Source: Eunapius fragilis (Eukaryota > Porifera > Demospongiae > Spongillida > Spongillidae). From it: a DNA stretch of 64,000 bases. Position numbers and translations under genes: made by a program. Numbering within the stretch: the first letter of the stretch is position 1; each line of letters opens with the position of its first letter. Shown in pieces: positions 25,181-36,883 of this stretch. The stretch is from contig OY811971.1 in assembly GCA_963681505.1 (NCBI GenBank), forward strand, positions 3,027,730-3,091,729. Reading direction: 5' to 3'. The notes under the pieces are model-generated. The model worked only from the letters and a program-made list of their open reading frames with translations. It ran no database searches and was not told the origin of the DNA.

Positions 25181-26113
25181 CTACACACACACACAATTAT
25201 GCACGCCCCTTAACAGGATGGTACACGCTCACTGACACATTCTCTCACATGCTACCAACATCAGCTAAAAGCATACCCAGCGGCACAGTGAGGGGGGTGG
25301 CGGGGGGGAGGAGCATATATCCCCGGGTGCAGGCCAGGGTTGAAGGGGCGCCAAAATAGATAATAGACGAGTGATAATTAATAATCGCGGCAAGGCGAAA
25401 TGACGAACGGATGGTAGATACAGAGGGTTTGGGGGTTGCAACCCCCCTTCCCCATTTTCCACAAGGTACCCCGCCCCCGCCACCCCCCCGCACTTTTCGC
25501 GATTGGCCAGAATCGTACAGTACTCCCATCCTCTGAACTGAAACAGAAACCCCTCCTCTGTTGGTGAGAACAGCGCAATGGTAAAGGGAGGGATGGTCAT
25601 GGGCGGGGGGCGCCATTAGTGCAACAATCACCTGAAACATGCTACTCCCTATTTGTTCACCAAACCCAAATTACAGCCGCTCAAACCTTTCTCCATTTCA
25701 TAAAGTACGTGCACGATTGAGTTATACAGAAGTGACAGTACGGGAGATTCGGATACTTACGTACTGTACTATAGCAGCTCCAACCATAGATATCTATGCT
25801 CCAACCACGTGCGATGACGCAATTAATTAAGGTGGAATGAAAGTACGGCCTGCATGAAGAAAGCATATTTGGTAGTCTCACAATACATGTAATAGTTTAC
25901 TGTTGTATTTACATGTATATCAGATTCGCGACGTAATTGTATTCTCCCCAACGACGTTTTAATCTAAAGTTCTATTATTTTGTGGAATAACATACGATGC
26001 CACTTACTATTAGTTGTAGTTGCTGCAGGTGATTAAAATCCACTAGAAATGGGGACCCTAGGCTAAATATATGTAAGGGGCTCCAATTTCCGCCCATCGT
26101 TCGCGATGCAACC

Positions 26114-26263
26114 TAGTCTCGTACCCAGACCGTCTATGACGTAAGCGATTATCGCTGTAAACAGTATAATCACTACGTCTATACGTATAGACGTATAGAC
26201 GTAGTGATTATACTGTTTACAGCGATAATCGCTTACGTCATAGACGGTCTGGGTACGAGACTA
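26114..26263. mobile_element. 150-bp palindromic foldback/MITE with 9-bp TSD
   Basis: Two perfectly complementary 71-base arms (TAGTCTCGTACCCAGACCGT... and its reverse complement) flank the 8-base centre GTATAGAC. The flanking direct repeat GATGCAACC occurs at 26105-26113 and 26264-26272, while copy 2 has a single GATGCAACC (about 36449-36457) with no insert. A 9-bp duplication is typical of Mutator-like (MULE) elements. No coding capacity. Confidence 0.85.
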
Positions 26264-26366
26264 GATGCAACCTGTTACGTTCGTGCATCACAGCCGTTGC
26301 GTCATCATTACGTGTACGCTAATTCCAGGCCGTTGGGGGCATACCACCCGGTGCCCTAGGCTACAG

Positions 26367-26542
26367 CAGGGGCGGATACAGGGTTTTCCAAAAGGGGGGG
26401 GGGGGGGGGGGGGGGGGGTGCTGTCCGCTTTAGACCCGACACGCATAGCGGGGGGGGGGGGGGGGGGAGGGGGGGGTGCTGCCGATACAAAAAGCGGGGG
26501 GAGTGGGTGCTGTCTGCTTCAGGCCCACTACGAAAAGCGTGG

Positions 26543-26574
<32 letters not shown>

Positions 26575-26708
26575 GGGCTGTCCGGCGCTTCAGGCCCGAT
26601 ACAAAAAGCGGGGAAGGGGGAGGGGCTGTTTAGCAGAAGAGGGGGCGTTACTATATATGAAAGGGGAGGGTTGCAACCCCCAAACCCCCCCCCCCGGATC
26701 CGCCTCTG
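26367..26708. mobile_element. G-rich non-autonomous TIR element, 5-bp TSD (copy A)
   Basis: The left end CAGGGGCGGATACAGG and right end CCGGATCCGCCTCTG form imperfect inverted repeats. TACAG is duplicated at 26362-26366 and 26709-26713; the empty site GGCTACAGCCTACGG is seen in copy 2 near 36533. The interior is tandem units of GTGCTGTCCGCTTCAGGCCC, then GATACAAAAAGCG, separated by long G-runs. CAGGG ends plus a 5-bp duplication suggest a hAT-type (hAT5-like) family. Confidence 0.8.
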
Positions 26709-27639
26709 TACAGCCTACGGTGAATCCGGCTCTGAATGCCAGCACCTTTTTCATTTTTTTGGCGGTCCTCCATTTAGACGTTCTAGCTTGGCTGTCCTCA
26801 TTTTGTGTCGACTCAGTGAAGGGGCTTAAGTTATTACTCCATCCGCTAATCTTGAATAGGCCACAGACAGAGATCATATACATGATCTGTCTCCATTGTG
26901 ATTGACATTTGGAAGAGGGCCCATCTGCAGCAGCAACTGATCTATGAGAGAAGTAACTGTTGTGCAGACACTGCTTCCTCCAGGTAAATGAACTATACTG
27001 ATGCTAGTTGCAGTACAATAAGTTACTGATAATTTCAATAGGGTGGTTCAGAGTATGTGTATCGAGGTGGGAAAAGTTCCTGATGGTATCTTGAGGTTGT
27101 CTCGATGTGTGGTCATCAGTGAAAACATGGAGTGGCATGTCTAGGTACAGTGCATACGAGTCCAGCAATACAAGATTTCATGTTGCATACAAATGTCTAC
27201 AATTTGTTATAGGTTGATGGCAAGCAACTGAACTCATCTGTGCCTACTTTAATTTGAGCCAGGCTCCACAGTGTTGTACATCTATTGAGGATGTCAAGAC
27301 ACTTCTGAACTCTCTACATTCTTGTCATCTGTGTAGTGGAGAAGTTTGTTGTCTATATTTCAACAATGAATGGAAAGATAATGAATGCCTCAGGTAAGTA
27401 CTCCAGTGGAAAAAGTATGGTGCACTGATCCCACTGTCCTATTATGAAGGCCTATAGTGTGTGGCTTACATACACTCTACAATTCGCCATGCAGAGCAGT
27501 ATGAGATTCTAATAACACCAGGATAGGATGTTCATCGTTGCTGCAGCAGGTGTAAGGCATACAGATGGAATCTAAGAGCCTTAGTTATCACCAAGAACAT
27601 GCACTACATATAGCTTGGGCTCTTTGCTGACGTATATGT

Positions 27640-30600
27640 TTGTAGATAATACTTCTCGACCACCCCCTTCTCCCCATTGACTGAAGTGGATGGATGCCTT
27701 CAGTGGGACGAACTATTTGATCATTTTTGTTTACATAATATGGGTGTATTGTATGGTCCTGCGCACTATATTTGATGTGAACCTTTAAATGTTTTTTTAT
27801 TTTTAAAAAGGCACTTCATTAGGTGGGCGCTATTTGGAGTGTTTGTAAACACTTGTGGGAACAGCTAAAGAAATCTGGGGAGGAGGGATAGGCACATAAT
27901 ATTGCAACCAACATTTTGTAGAGTCGGCAGTGTCCAGTCAAACACACAAGAACACTCATTCTCCAACTACTGGCAGGTTGTGTATGGAAGGTGTGAACTC
28001 TTTTGTAGCTGTGGGCACAGCCGTTTCCTCCCCCCCCACCTCAACCTTCCCCATCTCCACTATACTCAACCCACATTCAAAATTTATATAAACTATGTGC
28101 TCACACATAAATACACTGTAACAATATCCATGTTGTCCTGTTGTCTAACATTGCTAACTGCCACACCCCCAAACACCCATCATTGTCTGTCCACACCCAC
28201 TCTCCCATAAGAATATGATCCAGAGCATCACTGTAGTGTGTTCTCTGAAGAGGCTAGAAAGCATTGACACAGGTCACTTCCATCAAAGGTTTGGGGCTGT
28301 CTTCTTCTTCCACCTCTCCTCTCACCTCCCCTCCGACTCCTCCTTCCTCTCACCTCCTCCCATCTCTAAAGATCACCCAGCCAGTCTGAAAGCCAAGGTG
28401 CTTGGTTGCATCAAGCCGTTCAACCAACGTTTGGAGCTTAATAGGCAGAGGAAGGAGCAGAAGAGGAAAGGGCGGGACCACCAACAGCTCCACCCCTAGG
28501 CCACCTCCCCTCTTAGATTAGTGATGAGGGAGGGGTAAGGAGCATGGAGGAAAGGGGAGAGGGGAGAGGGAGGAGGGAGGGAAGGAGGGAGGAGAGGGAG
28601 GAGGAGTTATGGAGGAAGCAAAAATCATGTTATCATCACTTGCACAGATCACCCAAGGCAGACCATCAGGACAGCAAAGCAGGTGAGTCAGTGGTGTTCA
28701 TACATGTGCCCATGTATCCATGTTGTCTGCACGTATATACACACACTTGAAAACCACACACACCACATAATGAGATATACACACCACACTACACGTACGT
28801 GCATTCCACTGCACACAACGTATGCAGCAATGCGTTCTCCAACAGCTGTGGCCGCTTCCTTGTCAGTCACAGATGACTGGTTTGGTCAGAGCAGTGTCAC
28901 CCCCACCCCCACCCCCACTCCTGCTGTGAGTAGGGTGCAGTCGGACACACTGCCTGGCGACATCACCTTCCCTCAACCCTTAGCTGTGAGCTACCAAATT
29001 GTTTTTCTGTCTTTTTGTTTGTTTGTTTGTTTGTTTTTGTGGTGGTGGTGGTGCATTGTTCCAAACTTGTGCCATGTGTGTGCTTGTCAATAGGTATACA
29101 AGGGGAGTTAAGGATGGGAGGGGGGGGGGGGGGGGCACACAAATATTTAATACCACAAATGCACATGGTTTGATGACTTGGTAATGTTTGGTTGGGACCA
29201 GAACCTTGCTCATTCCCCTCCCTCCTTCACATTGCCCTCCTTCCCTCATTTCCCCACCCTCCCTCACCTTCCCCTCCCTCCCCTTCACCTTCTCCCACTC
29301 ACCCCTCACCTTCCCTCCCTCCCTCATCTTCCCCTCCCCTCACCTTCCCCTCCCTCCCACATCTTCCCCCTTCCCCTCCCTCCCTCACCTTCCCCCTCCC
29401 CTTCCTCACCCTCCCTCCCTTCCTCAACTTCCTTCCTCCCCATCCCTTCCCTCCCTCCTTTCATCTGCAGGTATGTCTATTTAATTCACACCAAGTTTCC
29501 AAGACTATGGTGTTCTCCAGACGTCTTGATAACCTGTATTCTTCACTTCTTGGTTGCACAGACAGAGGAGGAGGGAGTGTCTCAACTGTCAGGTAGATAC
29601 CTAAAATATGCCAGATGGCCCTGGGGAAGAGATGCCTGATGGGGCAGACCCGATGATATGATGGTCTGGGGAAGAGGTGCTTGATGTCCTGGATATGGAG
29701 GCCTGGGAAGAGGGGCCTGGGTGGGGGGTCCTAGCACTCATTGAAGCACCATTGTGTGCCTTTTAGGAAGAGACGTCGTGAGTCTGCAGCAGTGGGGCAC
29801 AAAGCAAAGGTCAAGAATTACTGATGTTAGTGTCTGGTGACCTTTGGGGTGTGTGGCCTTTGGGGCGTGTGTGTGTATGTTTGTGTGTGGGTGTGTGTGT
29901 GCATGTGTAGGTGTGTGTAGCCTTTGCTGTGGTTGCTTTCTTGCTTGGCATGTAAACATAGTCACGTAGCAGAGAAAATGCCAGCCGTACTTAGAAAGAA
30001 TGACTCCTCCCAGCTGGTTTGTCACCTGAGCACTTATTGCCCCCACGCTCCTTCCACCACCCCCACCTATCCCACTTCCACAGCCACACCTTGTCACCGT
30101 ACCACCAAGAAGGCCCGATGGATTGGCTAGAAGGGTTGCCATGATGGGAGTGAGGCTGAGGGAGACATGCCTACCCAATCGCCCACGTGACCAGTCGGCA
30201 CGGCAACCCTCGGCTACATAATGCACAGGTTGTACCCCTATGGGATGACGTGCCTGCTGCCATGGCAACGGGACACCTGCAGCCAGTGAGCTACGTGGCA
30301 CCTCAAGGGGGAGGAGGAGGAAGAGGGGGAGGAGGAGGAGGAAGAGGAGGTCCAATAATGATGAAGGATCAACAGCACAGCACGACAGGCCTCACTGAGA
30401 CTGTTATGATCAACAGTGGTATGTGGAAGTCTGGTTGGCATGTTTTTTCCCTTCGATTTTTTAATCTACCCCTTTCCTCCCTCCCTCCCCTGTCACTCAT
30501 CCATCTTTCCTCCTTCCCTCCCTCCCATCTTCTCCACCCCTCCCCTTACTTTGTAGGCCATAACCACCTTGGCAGATATGGTGTACCTCAACCAAAGGTG

Positions 30601-31000
30601 AGGTCCCTCCTCCACTCAGTTGCCGTGGTAACCTCCCCCTTCTTTCATTTGCAGATGCCTTTCAATGGCATGGTGATCTCGACAGCTTCATCCACCCCGC
30701 CCCTACCACGCCTCCTTCCCACTCCGAGTCCCCCCCCAAAAAAAAGATGATGGAAAGAAGCATCTCAAACAACAAATGGGTTTAGCATAGCATACAGCTC
30801 AGAAAATCTACAGGTTCAAAATGTGAAATCATGTTGCCACAGCAGTTTCAACTTGGTCACCACCTCCTCCTCCACCAGGGGCACCACCCACCTCCACCTC
30901 AGTCCCCTCATCATGGCCACCTCCCCCATCCCCCTCACCCCTCTGTGAACTCCGTGTCTCCTCACATACTCATGCTCCTCCCCCTAACACCAAGTACGTA

Positions 31001-31033
<33 letters not shown>

Positions 31034-32793
31034 AAACAGACTCAATGTATAGCCTATTATAAGTGCATGTTTCTAACTTTATGTAGAGCTAGTGTGTTTG
31101 AATGCATATCAGTAGGATTCACGCTTCATGCTTATGCATTTATTTCATGTCCTCACGACAAACCTTTACGCTTGTGGAACTGAGTAAACATCCATCCCCA
31201 TAACAATTGGTCATTGAAGGGATCTAGTACATGTACCGACATTGAGGATTGGGCTACTGATACCTACATGCAAGGTTTACATCCTATTGATACAGGCAGT
31301 ACTTACCTTGGCCTCGATCCTAAATGATCTTGTACCATGTATTGTGTTAATTGCGCATGTAACTAGGCCCTAGAATGACCAAGTGCCAAGTACAAAAAAA
31401 AAAATTCCTGCATGGTGTAATATTGTACCCCCAGGGGTGACATTCAGGATGATTTACATGTATGCTTCACCCCCCCCCCCACTCCCCCATGTAATGTCTA
31501 ACATCACTTGTTAGTTGCTGTTGATTCCTGTATTAACCTAGTTACTGCCAGTAGTGGTGTCAGATCACTTGGTAACGTCTCCAATAGCATTAGAGTAGTG
31601 TGAGAATTAAACAAAGGTGGCTGATATATGCAATCGAGGTGGCCAAGTTGTTTTATTTTACTGGTAGGCTTTTTAACACTTCAGAAGTTGAAAAATGATC
31701 CCTTACATTTCAAATAGGAAGAAGTAAATTTAAAGATGTGGTTCCACTATTGGAATGCATCAATTTGACCCACACACACATACCACTTAACTGGGAGACG
31801 GTTAATAACCAACACTTGGTATTTCACTCATATTTACTATGCGTTAGACAGTTCAATTAATAGGTTGTTTCCATTAGAATCTTATGTGGTAAAGATGGGT
31901 CAAGAGGGAGGTATTGGGGTAAAGTTATTAGGAGATGTGTTATTATTCATATTACTCCTTGACCTACTTCCCTTCCACCCCCTCCTCCTCCCCATCCTTC
32001 CTTGGTAGGTATTAGCAGCACCTTGCAGTCCTCATTGCTCCGCCCCCAACAGTCACCCTCACCCCACCCCAACAGTCACCCTCACCCCACCTCCAGCAGC
32101 AGTCAGCAGGGTTCAACTTTGCACCTTCTCACCATCACCACCATCACACTACGCCTCCACAGTCACCGCTAACACAACAACTGCTGGCAAGCAGTATGCC
32201 CACACACACTGTCACCCACCCACCTGGGATGTACGTTTTGCACCAGGAGCAGCAGGGCCACACCCCCAATAGCAGGTACCCAGGCCAACTAAACCCTCAG
32301 GATCAGGTCACGAGCCGACATAATCAAGGTCTCCAGGAAGTGATGCGCCATAACTTGTTTTACCTAGGCAACAACATGGAACGTTGCTCCCTCCTCTGTG
32401 GCGGAAAATGCCATGCTCAACAGAGCATTTCTTGCACATCAGCACCAGCAGCAGCTGTCTGCTGGGTCTGGGCACCACCTGTTCTCCTTTCCACCTCTCC
32501 ATCAGCTGGGCACAGTTCGGCCACACAGTGCTCACAGTGCAGTCCTCTCGGGGAGGTATGCTGTTGGAAGCAATGTACCCTTGGTGGGGCTTCCGGGTCA
32601 ACTTATGCCCACCTTGGGTGCAACTGGGGCAGCACAGATGGTGGGAAAGGTCAGGGCACCCGTTCCCTCCAATGAGGATATAGTACCTAGAGAGACTCCC
32701 CCCCCAACACCTCTTGTGTACAGTCAATCTCATCTGCAGGATAGTCCCTCTTTACCCCAAAGAGCCCACCTGCCCTCTCAACAGGTCACATGA
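27640..32793 (+). pseudogene. Ataxin-7-like copy 2, broken
   Basis: Homology begins within intron 1 of copy 1, so exon 1 is absent; exons 2 and 3 are also deleted (junction near 28120). The exon 4 equivalent starts at 28212 and has a TGA at 28265-28267. The exon 5 equivalent lost one base after its acceptor (ATCACCCAG for ATCCACCCAG). The exon 9 equivalent ends in a stop where the donor was (TACTGATG). The exon 13 equivalent carries an insertion of about 108 bp (30735-30842), and the last exon (32009-32793) has a one-base deletion in the Pro/Gln repeat. Exon 7, 8, 11 and 12 equivalents still read through. It cannot make the SCA7 protein. Confidence 0.85.
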
Positions 32794-32936
32794 TGTCACA
32801 TGATGTCATGAGATGAAATATTATGTTATAGAGATGGTTTCTTTCCACCCCCCCCCCCCCCCCCCAACCTCCCTCCCCATGTTTCCCACATGTGTTGTAC
32901 CTCTGGTTCGCTTTTGGTTTTTATTTCTCACCTATC

Positions 32937-32942
32937 AATAAA
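32937..32942 (+). other. AATAAA polyadenylation signal in ataxin-7-like copy 2
   Basis: CTATCAATAAAGC lies 144 bp after the stop position. Copy 1 has CTTTCAATAAGG at the matching place. Copy 2 carries about 80 bp more between two TCAATAA repeats. Confidence 0.5.
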
Positions 32943-34190
32943 GCTTGACATTTCATATGTATACAATGTCTTGAATTTATTCCAATGTGTATAATTGATT
33001 TTTATTAATAATTTTTCAATAAGGATGTCATTCACAAGTTTATGAACAATTATTAACTTAGTAAAAATAACTTATAATTGTGTTTGTGTGTTGTACATCA
33101 TCTTCATGTTTCGTTGAGTCTTCTGTTTTGGTTTGGTTTCCACCTGAAAGACGTTTCACTCAGCACCACAGACCATCTTCATTGTAAGCTGCCAATACCA
33201 CACACACTGTGTGGAGGGTAATAGTAATTGATATAAATAAATTTTTACACAGAATTCTGAATATCAAATCATCCATGGCCATGGGCGTTAATATGCTTGT
33301 CATAAAATTCACAACATATTTTATTATAGCACACATGGTACAAGATCGTAGGTGTGTACCAATTCTGGGTAGCTGGCATTTTCATAAGAGTAGCTTTTCA
33401 ATACGTATATTATGCATCTATCCATCAGGCACTTGGATGTATAATTAGCCATAGTAAACAGAAGTTGTTGGAAGGATAGTACAATCATACTATAGTACAT
33501 TTGGGATCATGGCATTGAATGGGGACAAAGTGCAAGCATCAATGTTGACGCACGTAATTATAATGTACGCACATACATAAATAAATAATAGCACACATGG
33601 TACAAGATTGTAATGGTGTGTACTAATTCTGGGTAGCCAGCATTATCTCAAGGGTAGCTTTTCATTTTTCCATGCAGGATTAATATGGCTATAGACGTAT
33701 ATTATGCATCTATCCATCAAACACTTGAATTTATAATTAGCTACAAGTAAATAAAAGTTGTTGGAAGGATAGTATAATCATATTATAGTACATTTGGGAT
33801 CATGGCAGTGAATGGGGACCAAGTGTAAGCACCAAAGTTGACATGTACGCATATACATTAATAAAATATCAGTCGATGTGGTGACCATGCACACACAATT
33901 ACTAACCCTTACCCGACATATGGCTTCTTTTTCTCACTGATTACACAACATGTGCACTCAAGTAGTAAGCTAGGAGACCAGACCCAGAATTATAAGCCCC
34001 ACCCACGTATCAATGAACCAACAACCAGAAACAAATTGTTGCAGACACGTATACATGTCAAGTGTTACACATGCATGTTCCATACTGTTACAATTATTCT
34101 ATCAAGCACTTGCACATTGCACACTCAGTGTAACCATTAAAGTCAGTTTCACGTTCTGTGGAAGTGTGTGTTTACTGGTGTATGCATGTA

Positions 34191-35075
34191 TCATGCATTG
34201 GTCATTGTATCTGGATCTTGGGAGTAGGAGCAGTGCTGGAGATGATATTTCAAACCATTCTTGGTCACATATTTCTTGTCACATCCTTCAGAGGGACATC
34301 TTAACTTCTCACCAAGGTGTTTTCTGCCATGCTCTTTCAGAGCAGAAATAGACCTGAAAGTTTGCCTGCAGAAACACTTATAAGGTCGATCATTGCTGTG
34401 GACCATCATATGGTATGTGAGACTTGATCTGTAGGAATACTGCTTGTTACAAATAGTACACTTGAATCGTCTGGCTCCTGTGTGGACAACAAAATGTCTC
34501 GTCAGATTTCCCTCACGACCAAATGCTTTCCCACATTCAGAACACTGATAGTTCTTTTCTTGAGTATGGACAACCATGTGCCTCGTCAGATGTTCCTTTT
34601 GACCAAATGCCTTCCCACATTCAGAGCACTGATAGTTCTTTTGTTGTGTATGGACAATCATGTGCTTTTTCAGATTTCCCTTATGACCAAATGCTTTCCC
34701 ACATTCAGAACACTGATAGTTCTTCTCTTGTGTATGGACAACCATGTGTGCCTTCAGATATCCTTTATGACCAAATGCCTTCCCACATTCAGAACACTGA
34801 AAGTTCTTTTCTTGCGTATGGACAACCATGTGCTTCTTCAGAACTCCCTTACGACCAAATGCCTTCCCACATTCAGAACACTGATAGTTCTTTACTTGTT
34901 TATGAACAACCATGTGCCTCGTCAAATTTCTCTTATGACCAAATGCCTTCCCACATTCAGAACACTGATAGTTCTCCTCTTGCATATGGACAACCATGTG
35001 CTTATTCAGATATCCCTTATGACCAAATGCCTTCCCACATTCAGAACACCCATAATGTTTGACAGCTGTGCTCAT
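34191..35075 (-). CDS. C2H2 zinc-finger protein, 10 fingers (copy 2)
   Basis: Open from MSTAVKHYG (ATG at 35075) to DPDTMTNA. Seven CSECGKAFG-type fingers are followed by the same three C-terminal fingers as the other copies (FKCTICNKQYS, YKCFC, LRCPSEGC). Contact residues (-1, 2, 3, 6) of the seven are HGYK, HRNR, RGVK, HGYA, HGNK, QEHR and RGNR. It has three more repeated fingers than copy 1, added in whole 84-bp units. No frameshift or stop, although the neighbouring ataxin-7-like copy is broken. Probably a nuclear DNA-binding protein; no effector domain is visible. Confidence 0.85.
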   Translation of the reverse strand: MSTAVKHYGCSECGKAFGHKGYLNKHMVVHMQEENYQCSECGKAFGHKRNLTRHMVVHKQVKNYQCSECGKAFGRKGVLKKHMVVHTQEKNFQCSECGKAFGHKGYLKAHMVVHTQEKNYQCSECGKAFGHKGNLKKHMIVHTQQKNYQCSECGKAFGQKEHLTRHMVVHTQEKNYQCSECGKAFGREGNLTRHFVVHTGARRFKCTICNKQYSYRSSLTYHMMVHSNDRPYKCFCRQTFRSISALKEHGRKHLGEKLRCPSEGCDKKYVTKNGLKYHLQHCSYSQDPDTMTNA

Positions 35076-35539
35076 CTTTCTTGTTCTGTGATCATAAATT
35101 ATGATAGCAACAAATATAATCAATTAGCTAAAAACACTGATATACATGCAGGTTGACCAATGACATTATTCAGCAATGCTTTAACCCCTATCACATGGAG
35201 AAAGTGGGGGTGGGGCACGAGGTTCAGCCTCATTAGTTGTTGCCTGGTACTATTGAGATTCCTTTCTAGTTACCCAATGAGTTTGATCAGAAACCAGAGA
35301 GATGCTTTCCAGTACCCCCTTGCCAGATGGGAGTGGTGGGGTGTGGGCCCTCTCCCCCATGGTGTACTCTTCCCTAAATATAGTACTTCATGTTTGCGTG
35401 TGTTTATTCACCTAGTTATATTAAAATCGTATCCATGAGTAAAGTGGGTCAAGATTTGGAGGAAGTGTAAATTCCACTGACGATTATTTCGAAACAGGTA
35501 CTGGTGTTATCTGCATGAGGACTGAAGGTGGGTTCGTAC

Positions 35540-35715
35540 CTACAACACCACCTGTACACCCTACAACACCACCATTACACCACACAACACCACCTGTACA
35601 CCCTACAACACCACCTCAACACCCTACAACACCATATCTACACCCTACAACACCATCTGTACACCCTACAACACATCTCAACACCACCTCTACACCCTAC
35701 AACACCTCCAACATC
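35540..35715. repeat. 21-bp minisatellite, short array in copy 2
   Basis: Eight or so CCCTACAACACCACCTGTAC-type units follow directly on the ZNF upstream flank and lead into the tail segment, the same order as in copy 1. Confidence 0.85.
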
Positions 35716-36883
35716 CACACACAACCTACACACACACAATTATGCACGCCCCTTAACAGGATGGTACACGCTCACTGACACATTCTCTCACATGCTACCA
35801 ACATCAGCTAAAAGCATACCCAGCGGCACAGTGAGGGGAGTGGCGGGGGGGAGGAGCATATGTCCCCGGGGTTGAGGGGGCGCCAAAATAGACGAGAGAT
35901 AATTAATAATCGCGGCAAGGCGAAATGACGAACGGATGGTAGGTACCGGGGGTTTGGGGTTTGCAACCCCCCTTCCCCATTTTCCAGTAGGTCACCCCCC
36001 CCCCCCCCTCCCGCACTTTTCGCAATTGGCCAGAATTGTACAGTACTCCCATCCTCTGAACAGAAACAGAAACCCCTCCTCTGTTGGTGAGAACAGCGCA
36101 AGGGTGAAGGGAGGGATGGTCATGGGCGGGGGGCGCCATTAGTGCAACAATCACCTGAAACATGCTACTCCCTATTTGTTCACCAAACCCAAATTACAGC
36201 CGCTCAAACCTTTCTCCATTTCATAAAGTACGTGCACCCACGATTGAGTTATACGGAAGTGACAGTATATTTATACGAGATTCGGATACGTACATGTACT
36301 TACTAGTCCAGACCAGCACCAACCACGTGCGATGACGCAATTAATTAAGGTGGACGCCTGCGTGAAGAAAGCAGATTTGGTAGTCTCACGTAATAGTTTA
36401 GTGTTGAAGGGGCTCCAATTTCCACCCATCGTTCGCGTGCGAACACGATGCAACCCGTTCGTGCATCAGTCGTTGCGTCATCATTACGTGTACGTTATTT
36501 CCAGGCCGTTGAGGGCATACCACCGGTGCCCTAGGCTACAGCCTACGGTTAATCCGGCTCTGAATGCCAGCACCTTTTTCATTTTTTTGGCGGTCCTCCA
36601 TTAAGACGTTCTAGCTTGGCAGTCTTCATTTGTGTCGACTCAGTGAAGGGGCTTAACTCATATGTGCCTGCTTTCCTCAGTGTTGTACATCTATTGAGGA
36701 TGTCAAGGCACTTCTGAACTCTCTACATTCTTGTCATCTGTGTAGTGGAGAAGTTCATTGTCTATTAATATTTCAACAATGAATGGAAAGATAATGAATG
36801 CCTCAGGTAAGTATACTCCAGTGGAAAATGCATGGTGCAATGATCCCACTGTCCTATTATGAAAGCCTATAGTGTGTGGCTAG
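35716..36883. repeat. Tail segment of the duplicated unit (copy 2)
   Basis: Collinear with 25181-27468 but without the palindrome and the G-rich element, so it supplies the empty sites for both. Identity to copy 1 stops at GTGTGGCT (about 36883 versus 27468), where the retrotransposon cluster begins. Confidence 0.75.

Larger units (their letters stand above)
25181..27480. repeat. Tail segment of the duplicated unit (copy 1)
   Basis: Starting at TATGCACGCCCCTTAACAGG, this segment matches 35735-36883 in the same orientation and, inverted, parts of 47985-48476 and 53421-53590. It includes GGGGGTTGCAACCCCC (25431-25446). Relative to copy 2 it contains two insertions (26114-26263 and 26367-26708) and extra sequence around 26880-27230. 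No coding sequence recognised. Confidence 0.75.

Noticed and set aside
24532-25359. Long open frames translating to repeated YTLQHHL or TPPLHPT peptides
   Set aside because: All three + frames are open because the 21-bp unit is a multiple of three and lacks stops. No start context or homology.
26590-26905. Small ORFs in the G-rich element and its flank
   Set aside because: Frames run through poly-G tracts and across the insertion boundary, and copy B does not conserve them.
25181-27480. Tail segment as a Helitron because it follows a minisatellite
   Set aside because: I saw no Rep/helicase, no clear TC start, and no hairpin with CTRR end.
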